Assembly (NCBI RefSeq): GCF_030345335.1
Contig: NZ_JAPVRC010000001.1
Span: 806,001-870,000 of the forward strand
Source: Halobacillus campisalis
Lineage (GTDB): Bacteria > Bacillota > Bacilli > Bacillales > Halobacillaceae
Direction: 5' to 3'
Length of the DNA: 64,000 bases
Part shown: positions 26,858 to 36,194 of the stretch, in pieces
Layout: every line of letters starts with the position of its first letter
Position numbering within the stretch: the first letter of the stretch is position 1
The notes under the pieces: generated by a model
Database searches by the model: none
Told to the model about the DNA's origin: nothing
The model's input: only the letters and a program-made list of their open reading frames with translations
Made by a program: the position numbers and the translations under genes

Positions 26858-27994
26858 TTATCTTCCCTTCTCAAGGTAACGTATAGCTGAATTGAATTCT
26901 TCCAAAAATAGATCAGCTTCTTCAATCGTACTGGAATAAGATAAGCTTATTCTAATGGCTGACTTTGTCACATTTTCTTTCAGATTACATGCTTTTAATA
27001 CTGAGCTTACGTCAGGCTGTTTAGAAGAGCATGCTGATTTTGCTGAGACAAATATATCTTTTTTCGCTAAAGCGTGAATCATCACTTCTGGTTTAATACC
27101 AGGCACCGACACATTAATAATGTGCGGCGCTCCTGATAGAGGCGAGTTGATAATTACTTCCTCCATCACGTTTAGGTGATTAATCAAGTGGTGACGCAAG
27201 TGAATTAACTCGTTCAACTGTTTTTTTTCTTTTTCCTTAATCTTTCGTAACGCTTTTGCAAAAGCAACCATTCCTGGCAGGTTTTCAGTACCTGACCTCC
27301 GGTTGGATTCATGCCCTCCGCCGTGAAATAAAGGAGAAAGCAGGACCCCTTTTCGCACGTATAAAATTCCAGTACCTTTTAAACCATGTATTTTATGGCC
27401 GGATATACTGCACAGGTCCACTTTAGCTTTTTTTAGAGAAAGAGGCACCTTACCGATCCCTTGTACGTGGTCCACATGAAAGAATACTTTAGGATACATG
27501 CCCGCGATGTCCCCGATTTCCTCAATGGGCTGAATTGTTCCTAACTCATTATTCACAGACATAATGCTTATTAAAATAGTATCTTTTCTGATGAGTGACT
27601 TGATCTCTTCTGGATCGACTTTACCTGAATGATCCACAGATGCGTATGAAACTTCAAAACCATTCTGTTCAAGCTCTTTAAATACTTCGAGAACAGAGGG
27701 ATGTTCTACTGACGAAGTAATCAAGTGTTTACCTCGTGTTTGATGCTGAAAAGCAATACCTTTAATAGCTAAATTGTTGCCTTCCGTGCCACCTGAAGTA
27801 AATACCACTTCTTCAGTTTCTATTCGCAACTGTTCAGCCACCGCTTGTCTCGTTCTCATTAACAGTCTTTCTGCATCACTGCCTAAGTAATGTAATGATG
27901 AGGGATTAGCAAAGAATTGGATGGCTGCCTTCTGATACGCAGTCATTACTTCTTCAAATGGCTTGGTCGTCGCACTATTATCAAAATATATCAT
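26858..27994 (-). CDS. Cysteine desulfurase (NifZ/NifS-like, ThiI partner)
   Basis: 378 aa PLP enzyme. Start MIYFDNSATTKP chosen because AAGGAG precedes it; the frame is open 19 codons further. PLP Lys in SGHKIHGLKGTG (about residue 204), HVDHVQGIGK with the PLP-contact Asp/His, and the catalytic Cys in SAKSACSSK (about 325). It delivers persulfide sulfur; the tight coupling to thiI identifies ThiI as the likely acceptor, as shown for B. subtilis NifZ. Confidence 0.94.
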   Translation of the reverse strand: MIYFDNSATTKPFEEVMTAYQKAAIQFFANPSSLHYLGSDAERLLMRTRQAVAEQLRIETEEVVFTSGGTEGNNLAIKGIAFQHQTRGKHLITSSVEHPSVLEVFKELEQNGFEVSYASVDHSGKVDPEEIKSLIRKDTILISIMSVNNELGTIQPIEEIGDIAGMYPKVFFHVDHVQGIGKVPLSLKKAKVDLCSISGHKIHGLKGTGILYVRKGVLLSPLFHGGGHESNRRSGTENLPGMVAFAKALRKIKEKEKKQLNELIHLRHHLINHLNVMEEVIINSPLSGAPHIINVSVPGIKPEVMIHALAKKDIFVSAKSACSSKQPDVSSVLKACNLKENVTKSAIRISLSYSSTIEEADLFLEEFNSAIRYLEKGR

Positions 27995-28084
27995 AGGATT
28001 AGCTCCTTTAGTTTTTGAATCGCAGTCCATAATCTTATCACATTTGTCCAATAAAAGAAATTATGCTACTTCGCGCAAAAAAAA

Positions 28085-28109
28085 CTAGCATCCTTTATAG
28101 GATACTAGC
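28085..28109 (-). terminator. Terminator downstream of ezrA operon
   Basis: A 10-bp stem CTAGnATCCT/AGGATnCTAG with one mismatch, followed on the minus strand by a run of eight T, between the small gene after ezrA and the cysteine desulfurase gene. Confidence 0.88.
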
Positions 28110-28127
28110 TTTGAACTTTCTTTAAAG

Positions 28128-28439
28128 TCAATCATCCAGTTCTAGGGTTTTCAATAAGGTATCGATACTGACTCTTCCGTCTTCACTCATATCATCTACC
28201 CATATTTTTGATATTACCGTTTCTCCAATGACCGTATCCATTCTACGCTCTTCCTCTTTACCTTCTTCAGGCATATTGATACGCTCTACGCCATATTGTC
28301 GTTCAGCCAATGATGTAGGAATTGATTGACTATGACTAGAAACAACTTTTTCTTCGGATAGGTTGAAGAAAATTATGAGCACTACGGTCCAAATGGAAAC
28401 GGACATAAATGCCAATATCGTTAACAGCCATCTTTTCAT
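28128..28439 (-). CDS. Small single-pass membrane protein downstream of ezrA
   Basis: 103 aa. One N-terminal membrane segment (residues 5-26) followed by an acidic soluble tail. GGAAGTGAT precedes the ATG. It begins 12 bp after ezrA and ends before a strong terminator, so it is probably co-transcribed with ezrA. I do not recognise the family; a role at the membrane near the division site is only a context-based guess. Confidence 0.7.
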   Translation of the reverse strand: MKRWLLTILAFMSVSIWTVVLIIFFNLSEEKVVSSHSQSIPTSLAERQYGVERINMPEEGKEEERRMDTVIGETVISKIWVDDMSEDGRVSIDTLLKTLELDD

Positions 28440-28450
28440 CCAATCACTTC

Positions 28451-30142
28451 CTATACCGGTACTTCCCTTTTCTCTTCTATACGGCTTAGAGCCCCAGGAT
28501 CGACTTCTTCCACTGCAGAAGCGGCGCGCTCCAAAGCTTCCTCATAGCGATAAGACCTGAAATCATTCTCCGCTTCCATTAATCTGGCAGCTATTAACGG
28601 ATACTTGCTTCTGTAGCGATTGCCGTATTGAATCATGCGTTCCGCCATCTCGGCTTGATGAAGTAATTCTTTAGCTTGCTTATTAACATGCACAGTATGA
28701 TGTACAGCTTTTTCTAATTTCTCGTGAACTTCGTGCATATCAAGCGGCTGCTTCTCCAAGCTTACGAATACTTCTTCTATATGCTCGCTTGCACTCTGCA
28801 TAACTTCGAAAAATAAGGTAGGGATGCCTGGCAGATTGCTTCTCTTTAAACGACGATCCGTATCATTGATCAACTGCTCCATTTCAGAGAGTTTAGCTTT
28901 TGCTTCAATTTCATCTCTGCGCAACGTCTGGATTCTCTCATTGAAGTTATGGTGATTGGCTTTCAACTCTTCCAATTCTTCCTTTATTATGTCCAACTCA
29001 TCTTTCAATTGGGTACGCGGTGTTTGTTCATCTTCTAACCCTTTGTTCAAGCTTAAATATTTCTTCTTCAATTGAGTCATCATTTGAACAATATTCCTAT
29101 GTGTTTCTACATCTTCTTCTTCCATTTGATAGGTCATTTGCAATTCTTCAATTTCTTTATTCGTCTCTTCCATTACTTCTTCAAGCTCTTCCAGCAAGGT
29201 TGTAAGAGATGGGTGCTGTTGATCAACATAGCTATGGGCAATCGCTTCTCTTTCCAAGGACTGATACATCTCTTGAATTCTTGGTTCTACTTCGTCAATG
29301 AGCTGTTGAACATCCTCTTGATCGCCCTTCTCCATCCGATTTGAATGATTCTTCAACTGTTCCTGATAATTTTCTATCTCAGGAAGAAATCCCATTTGAT
29401 TTACTCGATATCCCTCTTCGTCCATCTCTTTTATCCCGTTGAGAAGATCGGAAAGCTGATCAGGCAATTCCTTGGAAGTTTTTTTAAAGCGTTCCGGGAA
29501 TAACTCGATTTCCACTTTCAGAGTTTCTAAAGTCTCCCTAATGGATTGGACTAGATCACTGGCCTCTATATAATTCCCTTCTGAAACTAGCTCTTCATAT
29601 TCACTAAGCTTATTTTCCAGATCGATTATCCTTGCCTCGAATAAAGCGGCCGCCTTACCGTATTGATGGCGACTATGTATAATTGTTCGCTTAAGTTCTT
29701 TTAATTCTGGTTCAAGCGCTTGAATTTCCTGCCTGCTGCTCTTCTCCGAATCCAGTAGAACCTCTAACTCTTCATACATGTTTGTTATATCTTGCTCAAT
29801 CGCTTGCAGTTTTTGTTCAGTATGATTTAAAACTTTTTTCACCTTAGTCAGCCTGTATCGATCCGCTGACTCTTCCGCATCGAACAGATCTTCTTCTAAA
29901 TCGGGAAGTTCCTTCGTAAGAATTTGCTCCCATCGAGTGCGCCAAGATTCAAATCTGTCCTGCGTCTCTCCGGAAAGATTCAAAGCCTTCACTCTTGACA
30001 ATTCTTCCGAAACATTCCGGTGCATGATATCCATTTTCCAGCCTTCAAGCCGGTCGACTTCATCATATATTTTTTTCCGCCAAATCAACCCAACAATAAT
30101 CAGTGCTATCAGTATTAAAATGCCCCCGATAACGTACCTCAT
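28451..30142 (-). CDS. ezrA: Septation ring formation regulator EzrA
   Basis: 563 aa: one N-terminal membrane helix (residues 3-22), then almost continuous spectrin-like coiled coil. Prevents aberrant FtsZ ring formation and takes part in cell elongation/division switching. Length and start (MRYVIGGILILIALIIVGL) match B. subtilis EzrA; TAAGGAGG precedes the ATG. Neighbours hisJ and refZ are as in B. subtilis. Confidence 0.95.
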   Translation of the reverse strand: MRYVIGGILILIALIIVGLIWRKKIYDEVDRLEGWKMDIMHRNVSEELSRVKALNLSGETQDRFESWRTRWEQILTKELPDLEEDLFDAEESADRYRLTKVKKVLNHTEQKLQAIEQDITNMYEELEVLLDSEKSSRQEIQALEPELKELKRTIIHSRHQYGKAAALFEARIIDLENKLSEYEELVSEGNYIEASDLVQSIRETLETLKVEIELFPERFKKTSKELPDQLSDLLNGIKEMDEEGYRVNQMGFLPEIENYQEQLKNHSNRMEKGDQEDVQQLIDEVEPRIQEMYQSLEREAIAHSYVDQQHPSLTTLLEELEEVMEETNKEIEELQMTYQMEEEDVETHRNIVQMMTQLKKKYLSLNKGLEDEQTPRTQLKDELDIIKEELEELKANHHNFNERIQTLRRDEIEAKAKLSEMEQLINDTDRRLKRSNLPGIPTLFFEVMQSASEHIEEVFVSLEKQPLDMHEVHEKLEKAVHHTVHVNKQAKELLHQAEMAERMIQYGNRYRSKYPLIAARLMEAENDFRSYRYEEALERAASAVEEVDPGALSRIEEKREVPV

Positions 30143-30300
30143 AGACAGCCTCCTTACAATATGTATCTTTGTCTAAGCTTAATCGTCCATAATTAAAATT
30201 AGTTGTCTATTATGATACCATGATAGATACCTGTTTGGCTAAAATATTTCAAAATTATTAGTAGAATTACAATAAATTCAAACAAAAAGGAGAAAGCCTC

Positions 30301-31110
30301 ATGTACGATGGTCACATTCATACTCCATATTGTCCACATGGATCAAATGCCTCTATTGAATCCTATATAGAACAAGCGATTAAGTTAGGATATTCTTCTA
30401 TGTGTTTTACAGAGCATGCACCTCTTCCGCTTAACTTTGAGGACCCTGTCCCTGACCGCGACAGTGCGATGTCAATGAATAATATAGAAAGTTATATCGA
30501 GGAAATCAATCAGCTTAAACGGACGTACGAGTCTGATATCAAGATCAATCTCGGCCTGGAAGTTGACTATATAAAAGGATTTGAACAAGAGACGGCAGGT
30601 TTTTTGGACGAGTACGGACCCTATTTAGACGATAGCATCCTCTCCGTTCATTTCCTGGAAATCAAAAACAAATGGTACTGCATCGATTTCAGTAAAGAGA
30701 TGTATAAATCAGCTAAACAAGCAGCACTTACTAATGAATCCTTATACAAGATTTATTTCCAAGTTCTCGAGGATTCCGCACTTAAAGATCTCGGCCCCTA
30801 TAAACCGAACCGGATCGGTCATATGTCTTTAATTAAAAAATTCCAAAAGATTTATGCCCCTCCTGCTAATTGGACGGACATGGCTGAATCATTTTTAGAC
30901 ATAGTAAAGAGACAAGGGCTGTCACTTGATTACAATGGAGCAGGATTAGTGAAAGAGTATTGTAAAGAATCTTATCCCCCTGCCGCCATCGCTGCCCTTG
31001 CTTCTAAAAAAGGAATACCTCTTATATATGGATCTGACGCTCACCACCCTCAAGGTTTAAAACAAGGGTATAGTCAGCTTGAAAGTTCTCTTATATCGAA
31101 ATCGCCTTAG
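30301..31110 (+). CDS. hisJ: Histidinol-phosphatase, PHP family
   Basis: 269 aa. Hydrolyses histidinol phosphate in histidine synthesis. PHP metal ligands: DGHIHTPYCPHG at the N terminus, TEHAPLP (about residue 40), GLEVDYI (about 86), SVHFLE (about 117), and GSDAHHPQG near the C terminus. Start with AAAGGAG upstream. The 3' end overlaps the convergent refZ gene by 20 bp. Confidence 0.93.
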   Translation: MYDGHIHTPYCPHGSNASIESYIEQAIKLGYSSMCFTEHAPLPLNFEDPVPDRDSAMSMNNIESYIEEINQLKRTYESDIKINLGLEVDYIKGFEQETAGFLDEYGPYLDDSILSVHFLEIKNKWYCIDFSKEMYKSAKQAALTNESLYKIYFQVLEDSALKDLGPYKPNRIGHMSLIKKFQKIYAPPANWTDMAESFLDIVKRQGLSLDYNGAGLVKEYCKESYPPAAIAALASKKGIPLIYGSDAHHPQGLKQGYSQLESSLISKSP

Positions 31111-31696
31111 GTAATTTCAAGGTGCTTTGTTTGCTCATAATTTCAGCGTACGTTTGGACGAAATACTGAACAGAGTCCTCTGACATATAGAACCCTTCAA
31201 ACTCCTGAGGCATCATATGAGGCACGTTAAGCAGCCCTTTGAATTGCAGTAAACAAAGCTTTTCTTTAAAAGTCAAATCGAATTTCGTGTGCTTTTTGAA
31301 GAGGATTTGAGACAGTAAGTGATTTTCTTTCGCAAGATAAGTGACGAGCATTTCTTTAGCGAATATAGTATTTAAAGATAGTTCACGATAAACCAAACAA
31401 GATAGTTGATAATGAACTTGTTTATAATGTAGAATTCCTTTAATTAATTCTAATAAGTCAGCATGAATTTTCGCTTCCGCTTCCTGTTCAAGCATTTCTA
31501 AGTAGGGTTCGAAATATTGGACTGCCAGGGACTCAAACAATCCTTGCTTGCTTTTGAAATAATAATGAATAATAGAAACATTAACCTTCGCTTTTTTAGC
31601 GATATCACGTACAGAAGTCCCATTAAATCCATTGCTGTAAAACAAACTACAAGAAACATCCAGAACTCTTTGCCTTGTATTCATTTCGCTGTTCAT
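31091..31696 (-). CDS. refZ: RefZ: TetR-like regulator of FtsZ
   Basis: 201 aa TetR-family protein: HTH in residues 6-52 (TSVRDIAKKAKVNVSIIHYYFKSK is its recognition part), helical C-terminal domain. In B. subtilis RefZ (YttP) binds palindromes near the origin and inhibits FtsZ during sporulation. The assignment rests on the fold and the conserved position between hisJ and ytsP; start has GGGAGG upstream. Confidence 0.85.
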   Translation of the reverse strand: MNSEMNTRQRVLDVSCSLFYSNGFNGTSVRDIAKKAKVNVSIIHYYFKSKQGLFESLAVQYFEPYLEMLEQEAEAKIHADLLELIKGILHYKQVHYQLSCLVYRELSLNTIFAKEMLVTYLAKENHLLSQILFKKHTKFDLTFKEKLCLLQFKGLLNVPHMMPQEFEGFYMSEDSVQYFVQTYAEIMSKQSTLKLPKAISI

Positions 31697-31819
31697 TTTG
31701 GATTCCTCCCTACTAGGAATAGTTCGGCACTCATATTGTAAATCCTTTTAAAATCGTACATCAAAACCCGACAATTCCTTCAAAGATTTGTCGAAAAACT
31801 AATTCAGGAGGGTCTTGAA

Positions 31820-32299
31820 ATGTTTCAATCCACTCAGTATAAAGGTACAAAAGAAGATCAGTATACACTTCTCATCAAACAATTGGACGCGTTATTAGAA
31901 GGAGAACCCGACGAAATCGCTAATCTTTCAAACGCTTCCGCCCTGCTCAATCAATTTTTAGAGGATGTGAATTGGGTTGGTTTTTATATATGGCGGAAGG
32001 ACGAGCTTGTTCTCGGTCCTTTCCAGGGGCTTCCAGCCTGTGTGAGAATCCCTTCTGGCAAAGGAGTTTGCGGAACTGCAGTTTCTGAGAGAAAAACCCA
32101 GCGAATCGAGGATGTTCACGCATTTCCAGGTCACATCGCTTGTGACGCTGCAAGTCAATCAGAAATCGTCGTACCAGTTATTAAAAATGGAGAGATTTAT
32201 GGAGTGTTGGATATTGACAGTCCTTCTATCGGAAGATTTGATGAAACAGACGAAAAATATCTTATTCAATTTGTGGAAACAATGCAAAAGCATATTTAA
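31820..32299 (+). CDS. ytsP: GAF-domain free methionine-(R)-sulfoxide reductase (YtsP)
   Basis: 159 aa single GAF domain. The three fRMsr cysteines are visible: LPACVRIP, GKGVCGTA and HIACDAAS, with the substrate-side DIDSP motif near the C terminus. It reduces free Met-R-sulfoxide. AGGAGGG precedes the ATG. Confidence 0.93.
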   Translation: MFQSTQYKGTKEDQYTLLIKQLDALLEGEPDEIANLSNASALLNQFLEDVNWVGFYIWRKDELVLGPFQGLPACVRIPSGKGVCGTAVSERKTQRIEDVHAFPGHIACDAASQSEIVVPVIKNGEIYGVLDIDSPSIGRFDETDEKYLIQFVETMQKHI

Positions 32300-32310
32300 T
32301 ATCCAAAATT

Positions 32311-32341
32311 ACAAGCCGGCTATATATTGCCGGCTTGTTTT
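32311..32341 (+). terminator. Terminator of ytsP
   Basis: A perfect 10-bp stem ACAAGCCGGC/GCCGGCTTGT, 8-base loop, then TTTT. Confidence 0.88.
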
Positions 32342-32363
32342 ATGAATTCTATAAAGAAACTCC

Positions 32364-32393
32364 TTGACTTCTCTTCTCTATTTCTTATATAAT
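32364..32393 (+). promoter_or_regulatory. rpsD promoter
   Basis: TTGACT (32364-32369), 18-bp spacer, TATAAT (32388-32393); transcription would start near 32400, giving a leader of about 180 nt. Confidence 0.8.
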
Positions 32394-32399
32394 AGCCTT

Positions 32400-32575
32400 T
32401 GTGTAAAATAAACGGCAGCCTATGTGAATCCAGCGACTGTTTCATTTTATTCCTCAAATTGAGGTGCATCGTGTAACTCTCTGCTGCTGGAGCGATGGTG
32501 CATGAAAATAAAATGTACAGCGTGATAAGGAACACACTGTTTTTATTTTATGCAAAATAAAATAAAAGGAGGAAA
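32400..32575 (+). ncRNA. rpsD leader, probable S4 autoregulatory element
   Basis: The 180-nt untranslated stretch between the rpsD promoter and its AGGAGG. It is rich in complementary segments (e.g. AAATAAAATG near 32510 with CATTTTATT near 32443, and AGCAGCAGAGAG-type pairings). B. subtilis rpsD has a pseudoknot leader bound by S4; position and length agree, structure not computed. Confidence 0.65.
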
Positions 32576-32580
32576 TACCT

Positions 32581-33183
32581 ATGGCACGTTTTACAGGATC
32601 TACCTGGAAAAAATCACGTCGATATGGCATTTCTTTAAGTGGGACTGGTAAGGAATTAGAAAAACGCCCTTACGCTCCTGGACAACATGGTCCAAACCAA
32701 CGCAAAAAACTATCTGAATACGGCACTCAGCTTCAAGAGAAGCAGAAGCTTCGTTTCATGTATGGATTGACTGAGCGTCAATTCCGCCGCATGTTCGAAG
32801 AGGCCGGTAACATGAAAGGGATCCACGGTGAAAACTTCATGATTCTTCTTGAATCTCGTTTGGATAACCTTGTTTACCGTTTAGGTCTAGCTCGTACGCG
32901 CCCTCAAGCTCGTCAGCTAGTAAACCACGGTCACGTTACTGTTGATGGCGGCCGCGTAGACATCCCGTCTTACCGCGTGAAGCCAGGCCAAGCTATTGGT
33001 CTTCGTGAAAAATCTCAGAAATTGAATATCGTAGAGGAAGCGGTTGAAGTGAATAACTTCGTACCTGAATACCTTGCATTCGATGCTGAAAAGCATGAAG
33101 GTTCTTACTCTCGCTATCCTGAACGTTCTGAGCTTCCAGCAGAAATCAACGAAGCTCTTATCGTTGAATTCTACTCTCGTTAA
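32581..33183 (+). CDS. rpsD: 30S ribosomal protein S4
   Basis: 200 aa. Primary 16S rRNA-binding protein of the small subunit. Starts [21 protein letters not shown] as Bacillus S4, has the S4 RNA-binding domain ([21 protein letters not shown], about residues 92-112) and HVTVDGGRV. Very strong RBS (AAAGGAGG). Monocistronic, with its own promoter, leader and terminator. Confidence 0.98.
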   Translation: MARFTGSTWKKSRRYGISLSGTGKELEKRPYAPGQHGPNQRKKLSEYGTQLQEKQKLRFMYGLTERQFRRMFEEAGNMKGIHGENFMILLESRLDNLVYRLGLARTRPQARQLVNHGHVTVDGGRVDIPSYRVKPGQAIGLREKSQKLNIVEEAVEVNNFVPEYLAFDAEKHEGSYSRYPERSELPAEINEALIVEFYSR

Positions 33184-33210
33184 TTTCTGCACTATGCAGG
33201 TTAACACAGA

Positions 33211-33260
33211 AAAAGCCATTGAAATGTTGTTAACACAACATTTCAATGGCTTTTCTTTTT
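33211..33260 (+). terminator. Terminator of rpsD
   Basis: A perfect 20-bp stem (33211-33230 with 33235-33254), 4-base loop, T-rich tail. Confidence 0.93.
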
Positions 33261-33281
33261 ATACCGGAAAAGAAAATTAAA

Positions 33282-33317
33282 AAGAACCAGAAACATCATA
33301 TAACGTTTCTGGTTCTT
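33282..33317 (-). terminator. Terminator of small membrane ORF
   Basis: A perfect 13-bp stem AAGAACCAGAAAC/GTTTCTGGTTCTT followed on the minus strand by TTTTTAATTTT. Confidence 0.85.
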
Positions 33318-33333
33318 ATTTATTTTAGCAGTA

Positions 33334-33492
33334 TTAAGAATTTTGCTGCATACCGCCTGCCACTTTGGCTGCTCCTTGAATCATGCTTGTAAGTTGATTG
33401 GACTGGCCTGTCATCATACTGTAGGTTGCTGCACCGATACCTACAGACGCCACGATCGGTAACCACTGAATATTTTTATAGTTCATCTTCAT
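33334..33492 (-). CDS. Small hydrophobic peptide, 52 aa
   Basis: Protein begins MKMNYKNIQWLPIVASVG and ends GGMQQNS. One membrane-like segment (WLPIVASVGIGAATYSMM). GTGAGGTGG lies upstream; with that RBS the second ATG (33486, 50 aa) has the better spacing. It has its own strong terminator directly downstream, which supports it as a real gene. Similar small one-helix proteins with a Met/Gln-rich tail are common in Bacillaceae; no function known. Confidence 0.7.
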   Translation of the reverse strand: MKMNYKNIQWLPIVASVGIGAATYSMMTGQSNQLTSMIQGAAKVAGGMQQNS

Positions 33493-33776
33493 ATCCACCT
33501 CACAAAAACAATTTTTTGAAGCTCTCTTATTGTTGCCTCACCTGCAATTAATATAACAGCCAATCGCTGGTAAAACTTATTTTAAAAGCTCTTTTACATG
33601 ACTTTCAAAAGTAAAAATTCACTGTTAAAATATCTTAGCAATTTTTACAGCTAATAAAAAACACATGCTAATTTTCATGTTAATTGGTATATTATTTGCC
33701 CTTTTGATTTATATAGACCAATTAGGTAATACGTTGAATAAATATGGAGTTTGTGAAGAATTGTTCTTAATCTAAC

Positions 33777-33971
33777 TGGCAGGATAGTGGAAGACTTGAT
33801 TTCGAGACATTTGGTGAGTGGATCAGGGCGGCGGGGAATGACTCGCTTTACGTGGGAGCGCGGTGAGCTTCCTCGGACGTCCCGTCCTGCGGGATCTCAC
33901 CAAGCACTCTCTTCCCACAGGAGTCTCCCCATTCCCCGCCGCCCCTCCCTATATATGCGCTTCTCGAAATC
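33777..33971 (-). repeat. Structured intergenic repeat, copy B
   Basis: Outer GATTTCGAGA/TCTCGAAATC (33798-33807, 33962-33971); a perfect 15-bp stem GGGCGGCGGGGAATG/CATTCCCCGCCGCCC (33826-33840, 33930-33944); GTGGGA/TCCCAC (33853-33857 region with 33913-33918); GGTGAG/CTCACC (33862-33867, 33896-33901); on the minus strand an apical hairpin GGACG-GGA-CGTCC. The left flank TGGCAGGATAGTGGAAGACT matches copies E and F. Confidence 0.88.
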
Positions 33972-34230
33972 GTTTTAAAAATAACTACTTAATATTAGTG
34001 GGATCATTAAACTCCAGTGGTATGGAAGTAGCATTTTAGTTATAAACTTACATTTTAGGATTGTTTCAAATATTTTCTTGCATCACTCCAGAGCAATTAT
34101 TTTTTAAGTGAAAGCACCGCAAAAATATTTCCGTTATCCTAGTAAAGGCAAGAAGTTCCGAGGAAAGGATAGACTCTTGGAATACAAGGTTTTTACTAAT
34201 AATTCCATTATATTGCTAATACTTTTAAGC

Positions 34231-34432
34231 TTGGTATAGTTTCGAGCACCTTCCAATCGGATGGTGGCTTTAGAAAACGGTGAGACTCCTGTGGGATGTA
34301 CATGGTAGGTGAGATCCCGGAAGGCGAAGCCTGAGGAAGCTCACCACATGCCCACGGAAAGCGATCCGTTTTCTAAAGCCACCATATCCCCATACATAAG
34401 TCTCGAAACTGAGCCTTCCACTAAAGGGAGCT
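34231..34432 (+). repeat. Structured intergenic repeat, copy C
   Basis: Outer AGTTTCGAG/CTCGAAACT (34238-34246, 34402-34410); a perfect 20-bp stem (34261-34280 with 34366-34385); GTGGG/CCCAC (34291-34295, 34351-34355); CATG-n3-GGTGAG with CTCACC-n1-CATG; apical GGC-GAA-GCC. The right flank (CCTTCCACTAAAGGGAGCTT) matches the flank of copy D. Confidence 0.88.
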
Positions 34433-34459
34433 TTAGTTTAAAAGACCATTCAACAAACA

Positions 34460-34500
34460 AAAACGCTTGGAAAGAAAATCCCAAGCGTTTTTGTTTGTTA
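34460..34500 (-). terminator. Probable terminator of tyrS
   Basis: Inverted repeat AACAAAAACGCTTGG / CCAAGCGTTTTTGTT (about 34456-34470 and 34482-34496), about 50 bp downstream of the tyrS stop; T-rich on both strands. Confidence 0.75.
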
Positions 34501-34544
34501 TTTATACTATTTTTTTGACGCTATACATACTTCGTTTTGTTTGA

Positions 34545-35816
34545 TTAAACAGTGTAACGGATTAAGAAATATTTCTTTTTCCCACGACGGATGATTGTAA
34601 ATTTATCTTCAATTCGATCTTCATCCGTAAGGTGATGCTTTAAGTCCTGGTTTCGCTCCCCGTTGATGTAGACAGCACCATTACTTATGTCTTCCCTCGC
34701 CTGACGTTTTGAAGATGAAATACCCGCATTCACTAATAGATCGATAAGTGTTTGCTCTTTATCATCCGTTTGGTAAGCAGGAACATCTTTAAATCCTTGT
34801 TCTATTTCCTCACCTGTCAATTCCTTAATATCCCCACTGAAAAGAGCTGCCGAAATTTTTTCTGCTTGTTTTAAAGCATCTTCATCATGAACAAGCTTTG
34901 TCATCTCTTCCGCCAATCGTTTTTGCGCTACACGCTTTTCAGGCTGACTCTTTACCTCTTCCTCAAGCTGCGCAATTTCTTCGTGACTTAAAAACGTGAA
35001 GAAATTCAAGAAGCGAATGACATCGCGATCATCAGTATTGATCCAGAATTGGTAAAACTCATATGGAGACGTTTTATCACGGTCAAGCCAGATAGCCCCT
35101 CCAGCGGTTTTCCCGAATTTAGAACCGTCCGCCTTCGTAATCAAAGGCATAGTCATTCCGTAAGCTTCAACTTCTCTTTCTCCGGCTGCCGAGCGACGGA
35201 TAAGCTCGAGGCCAGCGGTAATATTTCCCCACTGATCACTTCCGCCGATTTGTAAAGTGCAGTTTTCCTTCTCATTTAGTTTTTGAAAATCCAACGATTG
35301 GAGAATCATGTACGTAAATTCAGTGAAACTGATTCCACTCTCAATTCTTGACTCGACGGAATCCTTGGCAAGCATGTAGTTAATACCGAAGTGTTTGCCT
35401 GTATCTCTTAAAAAGTCGATTACTGTCATTTGCGATAACCATTCATGGTTGTTCCTTGCTACTGCGGAATTTTCACCCTGATCAAAGTTAAGAATTTCAG
35501 CTAATTGACCTTTTAGTTTTTCACTGTAACCGAGAACAACTTCAGCTGAATTCAACTGCCGTTCTGTTGAGCGGCCACTGGGGTCGCCGATCATCCCTGT
35601 ACCACCACCTACTAAAGCAATGGGACGATGACCTGCTTGCTGGAACCGTTTCAGCGTTAATACAGGAAGCAAATGTCCTATATGCAGACTGTCTCCTGTA
35701 GGATCAAACCCACAATACAGTGTAACCTGTTGTTCGTTTAAATGTTTGCGGAGACCCTCTTCATCCGTCATTTGGTTGACGAGTCCTCTTTTTTCTAAAT
35801 CCTGTAAAATATCCAA
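34545..35816 (-). CDS. tyrS: Tyrosyl-tRNA synthetase
   Basis: 423 aa class I synthetase. Charges tRNA-Tyr. HIGH-type motif in DSLHIGHLLPVL (about residues 43-54), KFGKTAGGA as the KMSKS equivalent (KFGKT, about 231), and a C-terminal S4-like domain (SKRQAREDISNGAVYING, about 362-379). A T-box leader with a Tyr specifier lies upstream, so expression should rise when tRNA-Tyr is uncharged. Confidence 0.97.
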   Translation of the reverse strand: MDILQDLEKRGLVNQMTDEEGLRKHLNEQQVTLYCGFDPTGDSLHIGHLLPVLTLKRFQQAGHRPIALVGGGTGMIGDPSGRSTERQLNSAEVVLGYSEKLKGQLAEILNFDQGENSAVARNNHEWLSQMTVIDFLRDTGKHFGINYMLAKDSVESRIESGISFTEFTYMILQSLDFQKLNEKENCTLQIGGSDQWGNITAGLELIRRSAAGEREVEAYGMTMPLITKADGSKFGKTAGGAIWLDRDKTSPYEFYQFWINTDDRDVIRFLNFFTFLSHEEIAQLEEEVKSQPEKRVAQKRLAEEMTKLVHDEDALKQAEKISAALFSGDIKELTGEEIEQGFKDVPAYQTDDKEQTLIDLLVNAGISSSKRQAREDISNGAVYINGERNQDLKHHLTDEDRIEDKFTIIRRGKKKYFLIRYTV

Positions 35817-35844
35817 ATTCCTTCACTCCTTACTATTTTCTCCA

Positions 35845-36083
35845 CGCAAAAAAGACCTCTCCCCTATAAAGGGACGAGGTCTTTTCGCGGTACCACCCTT
35901 GTTGCACACTATGTGCCACTCTGTTTGATAACGGTTTATACAACCGTCTTCTGATTTACACCAGAAGAATGCTCCCGATCGTAATTCGAAAATTATTTTA
36001 CGCTGACTCACACCATCCGTCAGCTCTCTTTGCCAGGGAATAATTTTCTACTGCAATCCTTCATCGCTCACTCATTAAACTGT
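35845..36083 (-). ncRNA. Tyrosine T-box leader of tyrS
   Basis: On the minus strand: promoter TTGCTT-17-TATTAA (36090-36118), stem I region with GATGGTGTGAG, specifier TAC (Tyr) at 35981-35983 in GAATTACGATCGGGAGC, T-box AAGGGTGGTACCGCG (35886-35900), and a terminator stem AAAGACCTC.../GAGGTCTTT (35851-35884) with T-run. All parts of a standard T-box riboswitch are present in order. Confidence 0.95.
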
Positions 36084-36158
36084 ATACAATTAATATCATA
36101 ACCCTTTTGAAAAAGCAACATAATTTTTCATCGAATCATGTCCGTTATACGAGCATTA

Positions 36159-36167
36159 TGTTATAAT
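36159..36167 (+). promoter_or_regulatory. Extended -10 promoter of penicillin-binding protein gene
   Basis: TGTTATAAT fits TGnTATAAT, 28 bp before the ATG, divergent from the tyrS promoter. Confidence 0.5.
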
Positions 36168-36194
36168 AAAGGCTGTAATTTAGGAGGTTTTTTA

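Larger units (their letters stand above)
33493..34544. other. 1.05-kb intergenic gap with repeat copies B and C
   Basis: No credible gene between the small peptide gene and tyrS. It holds a minus-oriented repeat (33777-33971), 260 bp of AT-rich sequence without recognised features, a plus-oriented repeat (34231-34432), and a hairpin AAAACGCTTGG/CCAAGCGTTTT at about 34460-34494 that may be the tyrS terminator. Confidence 0.7.

Noticed and set aside
33777-34432. Composite transposon or insertion sequence
   Set aside because: No transposase frame between or in the paired elements and no visible target-site duplication; a non-autonomous MITE remains possible.
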